Position numbers and translations under genes: made by a program
The notes under the pieces: generated by a model
Told to the model about the DNA's origin: nothing
The model's database searches: none
Seen by the model: only the letters and a program-made list of their open reading frames with translations
IMG/VR virus record: IMGVR_UViG_3300043446_003869
Coordinates: 1 to 28,872 of that record
Length of the DNA stretch: 28,872 nt
From: a virus
Direction: 5' to 3' (one strand)
In this document: piece by piece, positions 1 through 6,581 of the stretch
Numbering within the stretch: the stretch's first letter is position 1
Layout of the letters: the number at the start of each line of letters is the position of its first letter

Positions 1-1
1 C

Positions 2-619
2 GGTCGCGGCGGTGGCACTGGTTCATTCGTGCTTGAGATCGTTCCCGCGTCGCTTTCAGCCTCAAGAACGCTGACGGCCCCCAACGTCAGTGGGACCATC
101 ATTACAAGCGCTGATAGCGGAACAGTCACCAACGATATGTTGGCTGGCTCAATTGATCAGGGCAAGCTTGGCAACATTACAACTCCAGGCAAGGTCAGCG
201 GCACAGCTATCACCTACGGCAACATCAGCACAACTGGCAACATCGCAACAACGGGCTCAGTTGCCGTTGGCCAAGCAAGTGCAGCAGCCAATACAGATCT
301 TGATGTCAATGGCACCTATGCGCAGGTTCCAGTCGCCGTCCCATCGCTGAACATTGACTGTTCGGCTGGCAACTACTTCACGAAAACGATCTCATCCTCT
401 GTTACTTTCACCGTTAGCAATGTTCCAGCCAGCAGAGCATACAGCTTTACTCTTGAGATCACGCATACAAGCGGTTCAATTACATGGTTTAGCGGTGTTG
501 GGTGGCCCAACGGAACAGCTCCGTCCCTGACAACCGGAAAAACCCACCTATTCATGTTTATCACCGATGATGGTGGCACTCGCTGGAGAGCCGCTTCGCT
601 CACCAACTACACGAACTGA
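2..619 (+). CDS. Phage tail fibre protein, C-terminal part (5' partial)
   Basis: The frame is open to the left window edge, so the gene starts outside; the GTG at 29 is only an internal codon. The visible 205 residues are rich in Gly, Ser, Thr, Ala and Asn and carry short imperfect repeats (ITTPGKVSGTAIT, GNISTTGNIATTGS), typical of trimeric beta-structured fibre shafts. The second half (from about position 330) alternates hydrophobic and Ser/Thr residues (FTVSNVPASRAYSFTLEI, GSITWFSGVGWPNGTAPSLTTG). This resembles the C-terminal module of many phage tail-fibre and structural proteins that reads SITWPSGVKWPGGTAPTLT. The next genes encode a DUF1566 protein and a tail chaperone, which supports a receptor-binding role at the distal tail. 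Fibre character is inferred from composition and context; no enzymatic motif is seen. Confidence 0.75.
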   Translation, partial: GRGGGTGSFVLEIVPASLSASRTLTAPNVSGTIITSADSGTVTNDMLAGSIDQGKLGNITTPGKVSGTAITYGNISTTGNIATTGSVAVGQASAAANTDLDVNGTYAQVPVAVPSLNIDCSAGNYFTKTISSSVTFTVSNVPASRAYSFTLEITHTSGSITWFSGVGWPNGTAPSLTTGKTHLFMFITDDGGTRWRAASLTNYTN

Positions 620-624
620 TTGAT

Positions 625-1296
625 ATGGATCCAAGCACATTTCGTCTTTTTGCTTCGGCCAAGCTTTCACTCAGTCTTGCCGTTGGCGAGGCTACTGGAG
701 GCGGCTATTTCGCCGGCTACATAAGTCACAACGCAAACGGCATTGCAACACATGCCCTGATCATTGCTCCAGCTGAAACAGGCGCAAGTGGCAGTGGCTA
801 TACACTTGCGACCAGTTACACCAACTCCAACACGGGCGGGTCACAGCCAACCATCATAAGCGTTTACGACGGAAGGCTGAACACAGACAGAATAATTGAA
901 GCTGGCATATCCACGTTTCCTGCTGCTGAATTTTGTGTTGGACTTAGTATCGGCGGGTTTACGGATTGGTATTTACCATCTCTAAGTGAGCTTGAAATAG
1001 CATATCGAAATCTCAAGCCGACCACGCAAGCGAACTCAACTTTCTATGGCATCAACCAATATTCAGTCCCACCGTCAAATTCAAATTACACTTCCGGGAC
1101 GCCATCTCAAACCGCGCTGACAATTTTTCAGTCTGGCAATGCACAGGCTTTTATGGCAAACGGGCACTGGACCTCTACTTATGACAGTCTTTTTAATAAT
1201 ACTTATAGACTGAATTTCTCCAGTGGAGATTCGCCAGCTATCGCTCCAACTGGAAACACAGGATCAGTTAGAGCGTTTCGGAGAATAGCCCTCTAG
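625..1296 (+). CDS. DUF1566 (Lcl C-terminal domain) protein, putative tail adhesin
   Basis: The protein has 223 residues and starts 5 nt after the tail fibre stop, with no Shine-Dalgarno. DUF1566/Lcl_C hallmarks are visible: GGFTDWYLPSLSELE at about 110-124, GHWTST at 180-185 and the terminal VRAFRRI at 215-221. This domain has a C-type-lectin-like fold and occurs in surface adhesins, phage receptor-binding proteins and some targets of diversity-generating retroelements (family knowledge). The segment between HWTST and VRAFRR is rich in Ser, Tyr, Asn and Asp, as expected for a surface-exposed loop. The stop codon lies inside a perfect inverted repeat. Position between a tail fibre and its chaperone suggests a distal tail receptor-binding protein. 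Domain assignment is fairly sure; host-binding role is inferred. Confidence 0.78.
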   Translation: MDPSTFRLFASAKLSLSLAVGEATGGGYFAGYISHNANGIATHALIIAPAETGASGSGYTLATSYTNSNTGGSQPTIISVYDGRLNTDRIIEAGISTFPAAEFCVGLSIGGFTDWYLPSLSELEIAYRNLKPTTQANSTFYGINQYSVPPSNSNYTSGTPSQTALTIFQSGNAQAFMANGHWTSTYDSLFNNTYRLNFSSGDSPAIAPTGNTGSVRAFRRIAL

Positions 1297-1309
1297 CTCA
1301 CTTGAGCTA
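1294..1309. other. Perfect hairpin spanning the stop codon of the DUF1566 gene
   Basis: TAGCTCA at 1294-1300 is the exact reverse complement of TGAGCTA at 1303-1309, with a CT spacer. The TAG stop of the upstream gene is part of the left arm. There is no T-run after it, so it is a poor intrinsic terminator. Its location at the 3' end of a lectin-fold gene recalls the hairpin/cruciform downstream of diversity-generating-retroelement variable repeats, but that is inference. Confidence 0.6.
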
Positions 1310-1336
1310 TGCTTTGCTTAAGTATTTCAGCGAGCA

Positions 1337-1786
1337 ATGACAGCCAGAATCTTTCTCCGTCTTGAGGGCGAGGAGGTTGCGGAATTCCCGCTTTACGAAC
1401 AGCAAATCATTGCTCGCTTCCCTGAAACAAGCTTTCCGATTCCGTTTGAAGCGCCGAATGGCTACGAGGAAGTCCTTCCCGTCGAGCAGCCCCTAATTGG
1501 CTACTGGCAAAATGCTATCAGCAGAACCGCCATCTTGGTAGATGGGGTTTGGGTCCAGCAATGGGGTGTTGAGGATGCTAGTGGCGAGGAAGTTTCGGCA
1601 AGGACGCAGACAAAAGCTGCCGAAGTCAGAACTGAACGAAATGCTGAACTTGCGGCAAGTGATTGGACGCAGATCTGGGATGCAACTTGCGATAAGGATG
1701 CCTGGGCTGAATATCGTCAAGCCCTGAGAGATATTACATCTCAGCCTGGTTTTCCATGGGAGATCGGCTGGCCGGAAAAGCCATAA
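1337..1786 (+). CDS. Phage tail fibre assembly chaperone
   Basis: A 149-residue protein. Its C-terminal third has the well-known phage tail assembly chaperone module: RNAELAASDWTQ (about 103-114), then DAWAEYRQALRDI and QPGFPWEIGWPEKP at the end. This block (Phage_tail_APC-type, related to C-terminal parts of DUF4376 proteins) is typically encoded directly after tail fibre genes. Such proteins are thought to help fold or attach the fibre and are usually not in the virion. The N-terminal region (ARIFLRLEGEEVAEFPL, then IIARFPETSFPIPFE) resembles the variable front half of the same family. It follows the DUF1566 gene by 40 nt containing a hairpin; the start has no Shine-Dalgarno. Assignment rests on the conserved C-terminal motif and the gene order. 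Confidence 0.8.
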   Translation: MTARIFLRLEGEEVAEFPLYEQQIIARFPETSFPIPFEAPNGYEEVLPVEQPLIGYWQNAISRTAILVDGVWVQQWGVEDASGEEVSARTQTKAAEVRTERNAELAASDWTQIWDATCDKDAWAEYRQALRDITSQPGFPWEIGWPEKP

Positions 1787-1801
1787 AACGGGCGGCCTAG
1801 A

Positions 1802-2104
1802 GTGCCCTTGAGGGAACCGGTATCGCCCGTGGAGCCAGAACAGACGAGCGCGGCCGAGCCTCGCAGATTCAGCAAGGTTCAAGTCCTTGAAGCAACTGCT
1901 GCAGCTGTTCTTGCAGCCGCGATCTTGGGTACGGCAACTGGAATGACATGGCTTGTCATTTCACTTCCGAACGAGCTGCAAAAGATGAAGGAGCAGATTA
2001 ACCTAATCATCCAGAACCAAGCTGCGTTTGGACAGCAGTTCAACGAACTTAGGGAACAGGTCAACGAACACGATCGCCGTCTTATCAAGCTTGAACTGAA
2101 ATGA
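1802..2104 (+). CDS. Small membrane protein with C-terminal coiled coil, possible lysis protein
   Basis: A 100-residue protein with a GTG start, 15 nt after the chaperone gene. The first 28 residues are hydrophilic. Residues about 30-54 (ATAAAVLAAAILGTATGMTW onward) form one transmembrane helix. Residues about 58-99 (LQKMKEQINLIIQNQAAF..LREQVNEHDRRLIKLELK) form a heptad-like coiled coil. A single membrane helix followed by a long coiled coil fits an inner-membrane spanin or an XhlA-like haemolysin/holin accessory protein, and this position after tail genes is usual for lysis cassettes. No endolysin is next to it, so the role stays tentative. Its last codon overlaps the next gene (ATGA), so the two are probably translationally coupled. 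Confidence 0.6.
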   Translation: MPLREPVSPVEPEQTSAAEPRRFSKVQVLEATAAAVLAAAILGTATGMTWLVISLPNELQKMKEQINLIIQNQAAFGQQFNELREQVNEHDRRLIKLELK

Positions 2105-2391
2105 AGTTCTCTGGCCTTGGTGGTGCGATTGCTGCAATTGGCAGCGTTGTTAATTCCGCCGCTAATGTTGGACTTGCGGTTGGCATTGTTTATCTGATCG
2201 ACTGTAGATCGCTGTCTAAGCAAATTGAGCAGATCAACAGCTGCTACTTTACGGCGCTCCCGATCATGGGAATAAGCGGGGCCGCGAAAGGTGGATTCAG
2301 CATTGGCTACGCAACGTACAATCCGGCCCTTAAGCGGGAGGATGAAAAAATCCAGCAACGAGCTGGAGACGCAATGGGAGGCCGATCATGA
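2101..2391 (+). CDS. Small membrane protein, holin-like
   Basis: A 96-residue protein whose ATG overlaps the previous stop (ATGA). Two hydrophobic stretches are visible: residues about 5-33 (GGAIAAIGSVVNSAANVGLA..IVYLID) and about 48-68 (FTALPIMGISGAAKG.FSIGYA). They are Gly/Ala rich with a short loop between them and a charged C-terminal tail (KREDEKIQQRAGD). Two short membrane helices with a charged tail is a common holin layout, and the flanking genes are also small membrane proteins. I recognise no family. Coding is supported by the exact overlaps at both ends (ATGA at 2101 and at 2388). Confidence 0.55.
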   Translation: MKFSGLGGAIAAIGSVVNSAANVGLAVGIVYLIDCRSLSKQIEQINSCYFTALPIMGISGAAKGGFSIGYATYNPALKREDEKIQQRAGDAMGGRS

Positions 2392-2687
2392 TTCTCTTCA
2401 ACCTGTTTATTGCCTTTTTGTCAATCGGCTTTGCCGAGGCAGTTGTAAAGCCGTTGGCGAAGCGCTTTGTTGAGCGTCGGATTCGTGCAGTCGCTCCGAT
2501 GGTCCTGGGGGAGCTGGACAGGCGTCTTCCCCAGCTACTGGAGGCCGGTGGCCGGGAGGCGATCGAGAGCCTGGTGGCGAGCGAGCTGGAGGCCGCTACA
2601 GGCCAGGTAGTGCGCCGTGGGGACGTAGAGAGGATCTTCGCCCTGTTCGACCCGAGGATCGCGGCGGATCATCTGCAGAGGGGCTAA
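2388..2687 (+). CDS. Membrane-anchored hypothetical protein
   Basis: A 99-residue protein whose ATG overlaps the previous stop (ATGA). Residues 1-22 (MILFNLFIAFLSIGFAEAVV) form an N-terminal membrane anchor or signal-like helix. The rest is a charged, probably helical domain (KRFVERRIRAVAPMVLGELD.., then SLVASELEAATGQVVRRGDVERIF). Third-codon GC is clearly higher from about 2480 onward than in the upstream genes, a local composition change that continues to about 2900. It is the last gene of the left plus-strand run and is followed by an imperfect hairpin. No family recognised; the context suggests a lysis or membrane accessory protein. Confidence 0.55.
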   Translation: MILFNLFIAFLSIGFAEAVVKPLAKRFVERRIRAVAPMVLGELDRRLPQLLEAGGREAIESLVASELEAATGQVVRRGDVERIFALFDPRIAADHLQRG

Positions 2688-2719
2688 GCCCAGGAGCCTG
2701 TGGGGGCTGTGTCCTGGGC
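2688..2719. other. Hairpin after the left gene run, weak terminator candidate
   Basis: GCCCAGGA at 2688-2695 pairs with TCCTGGGC at 2712-2719 around a 16-nt loop, which itself contains AGCC and GGCT. It begins at the base after the TAA stop at 2685-2687. No T-run follows, so if it terminates transcription it is not a classical intrinsic terminator. Confidence 0.35.
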
Positions 2720-2951
2720 CGCCATCCCGCCCGTCCAAGAGCGCTCTGGAAGCTTACAGCAGCGTTGGAGGGGCCGGACAATGAATCCGACCCCAACCGC
2801 GCGGCGCCAACCTTCTGCGAGCTGGACTTGTACCGTGGGGTTCACCTTCTGAGCCAGCTGCAGAAACAGGCTCAGCGCACGGGATGCAGAGCGACTCGTC
2901 AGCCGCCCGCGACCAGAAAATACTACAGCACTGCAGACAGAGGCGACGGTG
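2720..2951. other. GC-rich stretch with no decidable gene
   Basis: Two plus-strand readings both look partly protein-like. One is a TTG-start frame at 2765-2998 (start PDNESDPNRAAPTFCELDLY, then LLSQLQKQAQRTG). The other, in the frame of the upstream gene, is open from 2688 to its stop at 2850-2852 (SWAAIPPVQERSG.., MNPTPTARRQPSASW). Both have high third-position GC and neither has a ribosome binding site or known motif. The minus-strand frame covering this area looks like low-complexity antisense. It may be a short gene or a decayed one; I cannot choose. Confidence 0.3.
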
Positions 2952-3299
2952 CTAGTCGTCGTACTCGCTCCAGTCGTCAATTCTCTTCACTGGTTTGAGC
3001 GGTGGCCACCAGCCAGTGCGTGCAGGCTGCGAGCTATTGATTTTTCTGCTGCAGTTGCGCCAACCGGCAACTGTAAGCCAGCGTTCAACCTCGCGCTTAT
3101 GCTCCGGCCAGGATTTACTTGGTATTTCAAGCGCCAACTGAATTTCAGAAATCTTTACCGGGATTCCATTGTTAGACCATCTAACCTCAAGAAAGCGCTT
3201 GAGTCTCGACCTTAATGGATTGAGTTGACGCACTGGGCGCGGAGGCGCTTTGTATCCGGGCGGCAGCTCGGTTACAGCAAGATTTGGCTTGCGTGGCAT
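2952..3299 (-). CDS. Small basic protein, winged-helix-like, divergent from the primase-like gene
   Basis: A 115-residue protein on the minus strand, divergently oriented to the primase-like gene at 3455. The N-terminus is Pro/Arg/Lys rich (PPGYKAPPRPVRQLNPLRSRLKRF). The middle alternates helices in a way that fits a small winged helix: LKRFLEVRWSNNG, VKISEIQLALEI, EHKREVERWLTVAGWRN. The end is aromatic and acidic (TGWWPPLKPVKRIDDW, then SEYDD). No family is recognised. A basic DNA-binding-like protein transcribed away from a replication gene is a common regulator or initiator arrangement, but this is inference. A TGC-TAGATA extended -10 lies just upstream (3315-3323, minus). Confidence 0.6.
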   Translation of the reverse strand: MPRKPNLAVTELPPGYKAPPRPVRQLNPLRSRLKRFLEVRWSNNGIPVKISEIQLALEIPSKSWPEHKREVERWLTVAGWRNCSRKINSSQPARTGWWPPLKPVKRIDDWSEYDD

Positions 3300-3314
3300 T
3301 TGTAGCTGGCGGGG

Positions 3315-3323
3315 TATCTAGCA
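3315..3323 (-). promoter_or_regulatory. Extended -10 for the minus-strand gene at 3299
   Basis: Read on the minus strand, TGC precedes TAGATA (plus positions 3323 down to 3315), giving a TGn extended -10 with a start about 8 nt before the ATG at 3299. No good -35 is visible at 17 nt. It sits back-to-back with the plus-strand promoter at 3330-3358. Confidence 0.35.
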
Positions 3324-3329
3324 GTGTAC

Positions 3330-3358
3330 TTGCAGCTTCTGCGCCACTGCGATAGACT
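3330..3358 (+). promoter_or_regulatory. Sigma70-type promoter of the primase-like gene
   Basis: TTGCAG at 3330-3335 and TAGACT at 3353-3358 are separated by exactly 17 nt. The expected transcript has a leader of about 90 nt that ends in the hairpin at 3424-3443, just before the start codon at 3455. Confidence 0.5.
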
Positions 3359-3423
3359 GGCTACCAGCTGCCCTGAATGGGGTGGGGGACCAGGATCCAC
3401 CTCCTGAATCCCCCCTTTCGGTC

Positions 3424-3443
3424 GAAGTGATGGGGATCACTTC
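3424..3443. promoter_or_regulatory. Perfect 8-bp inverted repeat in the leader of the primase-like gene
   Basis: GAAGTGAT (3424-3431) and ATCACTTC (3436-3443) are exact reverse complements around GGGG. The repeat ends 11 nt before the ATG at 3455, where a ribosome would bind. It could be an operator for a dimeric regulator (for instance the divergent gene product or the HTH protein at 5738) or an RNA hairpin that controls translation. Confidence 0.5.
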
Positions 3444-3454
3444 ACACTGACCGG

Positions 3455-5137
3455 ATGAGCGTCACTACCACGCTCCCTCCCACTTTAATGGGTTCTCAGG
3501 ATGACTGGCAAGAATCTCCCCCAGAGTGGCCCGAGGAATGGCTGCGACTCGGGGATCCCTGCGAGGAAAGTTTTGAGCAGAGCTATTCGCTCGCCGCTGA
3601 CGCCAAAGATGAAAAAGGCCTTCAATTTAGAGTAATTGATAAAGAGCTTAAGCGCGAATATGAAAAGCTGCTTGGCTCGGCCTTTAACACAAGCTGTCTA
3701 AACTATATCTACAAGAAGGCTGGTGCCGATTGGCTCTCTGGATGGCACCCACTGTCATTTTCTCAGATTGCATTCCGAGCCGCTTCTGATGATGCGGAGA
3801 TTATTGGAGTCAGGCATGAGCGGCAAGTAAGGCTTATCGTCGTTGACATCGACAATAAACCCAAAAAGACAAGTAAATACTGGCACCCACTCGGCAAAAG
3901 CAAAGAACTGCTGAGACTGCAAGAAGTTGCCGAAGACTGCGGTTGCAAGGTTGACTTCGTTGTCAGCAGCAATTCTGGTGGGCTACACGTCTACATCGCC
4001 CTGCCGGAGTGGACCCATGCCTTCCGTGCTCACTGGATCGGCCGTGCGCTTCTCCAGAGGGCCTGGATTGCCCCAGGAGCAGGCCAGGCCGAGCTGTTCC
4101 CCAGCGAGATGCCCTTCCATGACGGAAGCCCCTCTCAGCGGCCCATGAGCAACGGGTTCCGCCTCCCCGGTCAGGAGGGTTCAGCCCTGGTGGTTGGCGA
4201 TCGAACCATCACCCATCCGGTCCTGATCTTGCAGCAACTGCAGAGTGCTGTAGAAGAGGCGCAGAGCTGCCTGAACTTCAAGAGGCTGGTATCCCAGGCC
4301 GATAGCTTGCGAAAGCAAAGCAAGCGGTGCAGCAAGGTGTCCAACGGGATTTCTGAATTCAAGCGCTCGTCTGGCAACGTTGAATGGACTGGCCCAAGTC
4401 AAAGCAATAAAAACATTGGCCTGCTGACAACGCAAGCGAGGCTGCGCTGCAAGCCCGAGACACCAGATAGACTTGCAGCCATCGTTGAGCAGCTTGCCAT
4501 TGAGTCTCCTGGATTCAATGAGCACGCTTCCGATCACACAAAGAAGATCCTGACCAGTTGGTGCAAAAGCTGGGCTAATTGCTCGTTCAGAAGAGGCTGG
4601 AACGCAAACGGAAAAACAGTAAAAGTTAAGGCGAGTGCAGATAGCAACCGCAATGAAAGACTTTTCAATGCAAGTCGCGAGCGTTTACGCAACCTGTTCA
4701 GCAAGATGAAAGATGCAGCAGCGGGCCTGAGCAAGAACCAGGTCAGGCAGCTCCTCAGCATGGGCTGGGCAACCGTCCAGAAGCACTGGGAATACTGGCT
4801 TCAGCTGCTCCAGGGAGAGGTTCACCATACCCCCCTCTATAAGGGGTGTGAGCACCGGAACCCCGGAACCCCCCAGCAGGAGGAGCAGGCAGCAGCAGAA
4901 CCTGCAAGATTTTTCGAGCAAAAACTGCAAGAAAGTCGGGATATTTTTGAAAAAACGTTCAATAGTTCACCGGATAGAAGGTATTTAACGCACGAGGAGC
5001 TGATAGATATGTCAACGCAGTGGATGATGGATGACGATCTGCCAGATTTTTTGCGAGATGATGTGACCGCATCAATCCCTGAGGGCTCTCCCGACTTCGA
5101 TTTAGAGCCGGGCACCCTCAGGTCAGTGATGTCGTAA
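3455..5137 (+). CDS. Archaeo-eukaryotic primase (AEP/TOTE-like) domain protein
   Basis: A 560-residue protein. Residues about 75-250 carry the AEP primase-polymerase core: RLIVVDIDNK with the DxD metal-binding pair (D131, D133), SSNSGGLHVYI with the catalytic-type His178, a following AELFPSEMPF acidic/hydrophobic strand (E213), and NGFRLPGQ (about 233-240). This pattern matches TOTE-type and plasmid/phage AEP primases, which make primers or copy DNA. Residues about 330-470 are helical and basic (PETPDRLAAIVEQLAIESPG, later a Lys/Arg-rich stretch) and may be a helicase-binding or PriCT-like part. The tail (about 480-560) is acidic. No helicase Walker motif is present; DnaB is encoded separately at 10898. 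Codon use is GC-rich in 4010-4300 against its surroundings. The AEP call is by motif only. Confidence 0.65.
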   Translation: MSVTTTLPPTLMGSQDDWQESPPEWPEEWLRLGDPCEESFEQSYSLAADAKDEKGLQFRVIDKELKREYEKLLGSAFNTSCLNYIYKKAGADWLSGWHPLSFSQIAFRAASDDAEIIGVRHERQVRLIVVDIDNKPKKTSKYWHPLGKSKELLRLQEVAEDCGCKVDFVVSSNSGGLHVYIALPEWTHAFRAHWIGRALLQRAWIAPGAGQAELFPSEMPFHDGSPSQRPMSNGFRLPGQEGSALVVGDRTITHPVLILQQLQSAVEEAQSCLNFKRLVSQADSLRKQSKRCSKVSNGISEFKRSSGNVEWTGPSQSNKNIGLLTTQARLRCKPETPDRLAAIVEQLAIESPGFNEHASDHTKKILTSWCKSWANCSFRRGWNANGKTVKVKASADSNRNERLFNASRERLRNLFSKMKDAAAGLSKNQVRQLLSMGWATVQKHWEYWLQLLQGEVHHTPLYKGCEHRNPGTPQQEEQAAAEPARFFEQKLQESRDIFEKTFNSSPDRRYLTHEELIDMSTQWMMDDDLPDFLRDDVTASIPEGSPDFDLEPGTLRSVMS

Positions 5138-5241
5138 GCTTTGCGTACCCAGCTTGCCAAAAGCCATCGGTGATGCTTAAATTGTTCAATGGGTCGCTCA
5201 GGCGAACCACCCAAGCTAAAACCTGTTTTCAGTAAATACCG

Positions 5242-5619
5242 ATGAAACGAGCGGTGCGTGCCTCTAAAGGCTTTGGAAATCCGAGCAATGCAAGTAAGGC
5301 TAGGGATGAAGGATTGGCGATGCACCGTAATATGATTGAGAACTTGGCTGCTGAGCTTGATGCAATTTTTCGGCTGGCCTATGAAAAGCTTGCTGCCATG
5401 TCAGCTCAGGGTGTCAAGCCGGAAATTCTTCAAGATCTGCCATGTTTTGGGCATATGCTGCTTGAACTTGAGATTCACCCTGATAAAGGCCCGGAGATTT
5501 GCGTTAATCGCTCGGATCGCCCGGAAGTCGTTGGATACTGGTACGCGCCAGGCCATCAATACAATCCACTTCCAGCCGACAAAATATGCTGGCCAACTTT
5601 TCTTGAGGATTTATGCTGA
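5242..5619 (+). CDS. Hypothetical protein
   Basis: A 125-residue protein following the primase-like gene after a 104-nt gap that contains no other gene. The frame is chosen over an overlapping one (5336-5641) because it reads like a folded protein: NLAAELDAIFRLAYEKLAAM (helical, about 32-51), then a C-terminal part with aromatic and Pro residues (YWYAPGHQYNPLPADKICWP). Two start options exist: ATG 5242, used here, or ATG 5320 (AMHRNMIENL region), which would drop a basic Ser/Lys-rich leader. No domain is recognised. Confidence 0.55.
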   Translation: MKRAVRASKGFGNPSNASKARDEGLAMHRNMIENLAAELDAIFRLAYEKLAAMSAQGVKPEILQDLPCFGHMLLELEIHPDKGPEICVNRSDRPEVVGYWYAPGHQYNPLPADKICWPTFLEDLC

Positions 5620-5667
5620 CGGACTCCACGCTTGGCGTTAGGCACGGTGGACCAGCAGTGCTAGCGC

Positions 5668-5693
5668 TTGCAGGTTGCCATCCATGGTAGAAT
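5668..5693 (+). promoter_or_regulatory. Extended -10 promoter upstream of the HTH gene
   Basis: TGG-TAGAAT at 5685-5693 is an extended -10. TTGCAG at 5668-5673 lies only 14 nt upstream, shorter than the usual -35 spacing, so the promoter probably relies on the TGn element. The predicted leader of about 38 nt contains the hairpin at 5701-5717. Confidence 0.5.
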
Positions 5694-5700
5694 CTGGACT

Positions 5701-5717
5701 GCCCTCGTCTTGAGGGC
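5701..5717 (+). promoter_or_regulatory. Leader hairpin before the HTH gene
   Basis: GCCCTC (5701-5706) pairs perfectly with GAGGGC (5712-5717) around GTCTT. It lies between the -10 and the GTG start at 5738 and has no T-run directly after it, so it is more likely a leader structure than a terminator. Confidence 0.45.
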
Positions 5718-5737
5718 TTCCAACCAACTACAAAATC

Positions 5738-6481
5738 GTGTCCAAAGCGTATCAAGAGGTACTCGATCGCCAGCTGGAGTCTCGTAAGGCTTTTGGCAGG
5801 ATGATGCTCAACTGGCGACTTTCTAATGGTTGGACTCAGTACACAGCCTGCAAGTGGGCTAAGGAAGCTGGCTTTGAAACCATCTCCTATGGCAATCTGT
5901 CAGTTCTTGAGCAGGGAAAAGCTGGCGAGCTTCGCCAAAAGGCTTTCTTCCAGCTTTATGAATTAAATCGCAGATTGGCTTGGCAAAAAGATCTCACAAA
6001 GATAAGCGACATCAACCTGCGATCACTTATCGAAAAAGCAAGACCAATAGAATGCGATGACAATGGAATTTGGGGTGCTGTAGATTTCTGGAAATGTTAC
6101 ACCGGATTCATTGAGGTGCCCTACCGCTACAGGTCTTCTCCAGCTCCGCTTATTTCGTCAAAAAGGGCTGCAGAACTCTGTAACAAGTGGCGCTTGCACA
6201 CCCAGGAAGTGCTCAAGCGGAGAGGCGGCGTATTCACAGAATCCATCTCTGCTCTTGTCGATCAAGCTCCACAAAAAGATAGAGAGCGATTTTCAGCCGT
6301 TCTACTTTTTGATAATTACACCCCCGAGGAGTTGCAGTTGCTTTGGGTGGATGGTAAATACAAGCCTGAAATATGGATTAAAGAGTGGGATGGAACAGCA
6401 CTATTGGAACGGCTAAAATCAAGTGGTCAACTGGCTAACAGCTCGCGCCTGAACGGAGGCGATCACCGGCGGCCAGCATGA
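5738..6481 (+). CDS. Helix-turn-helix (XRE-like) DNA-binding protein
   Basis: A 247-residue protein with a GTG start. Residues about 18-77 have an XRE-like HTH layout: FGRMMLNWRLSNGWTQYTAC (helix 1-2), then AKEAGFETISYGNLSVLEQG as turn and recognition helix, and KAFFQLYELNRRL as the packing helix. The remainder is an unrecognised alpha-rich region with two Trp-rich patches (GIWGAVDFWKCYTGFIEVPY and EEWIKEWDG-like end), perhaps a dimerisation or ligand domain. It has its own promoter and leader hairpin, so it is probably separately controlled. A transcriptional regulator role is inferred from the HTH; the operator could be the inverted repeat at 3424 or sites elsewhere. Confidence 0.6.
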   Translation: MSKAYQEVLDRQLESRKAFGRMMLNWRLSNGWTQYTACKWAKEAGFETISYGNLSVLEQGKAGELRQKAFFQLYELNRRLAWQKDLTKISDINLRSLIEKARPIECDDNGIWGAVDFWKCYTGFIEVPYRYRSSPAPLISSKRAAELCNKWRLHTQEVLKRRGGVFTESISALVDQAPQKDRERFSAVLLFDNYTPEELQLLWVDGKYKPEIWIKEWDGTALLERLKSSGQLANSSRLNGGDHRRPA

Positions 6482-6507
6482 AACCCTGCAAGGCCAAGGC
6501 TTGCCTC

Positions 6508-6537
6508 TTGTGCGAGTCTTGGGTTTTGTGGTATATT
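6508..6537 (+). promoter_or_regulatory. Extended -10 promoter upstream of the GRTTR gene
   Basis: TTGTGC at 6508-6513, an 18-nt spacer, and TGG-TATATT with the -10 at 6532-6537. The leader is about 38 nt and includes the hairpin at 6546-6558. The promoter lies inside the longer open frame that starts at 6501, so the true gene start must be the downstream ATG at 6582. Confidence 0.55.
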
Positions 6538-6545
6538 GTGATTGC

Positions 6546-6558
6546 CCCGCCTTGCGGG
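6546..6558 (+). promoter_or_regulatory. Leader hairpin before the GRTTR gene
   Basis: CCCGC (6546-6550) pairs with GCGGG (6554-6558) around CTT; G6544 and C6559 can extend it with one bulged base. It lies 23 nt before the ATG at 6582, the same relative place as the hairpin before the HTH gene. Confidence 0.4.
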
Positions 6559-6581
6559 CCGCAAATCTCAACTCTACTTAT

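Noticed and set aside
1493-2358. Long minus-strand open frames opposite the tail chaperone and membrane genes
   Set aside because: They lie antisense to well-supported plus-strand genes with exact overlaps, and their translations are low-complexity with no motif.
2684-2980. 98-codon minus-strand frame
   Set aside because: Thr/Ser-rich and antisense-like, with no start context; the plus-strand readings are at least as good.
4837-5325. 162-codon minus-strand frame
   Set aside because: Antisense to the primase-like gene end and the next gene; Ser/Cys-rich reading without motifs.
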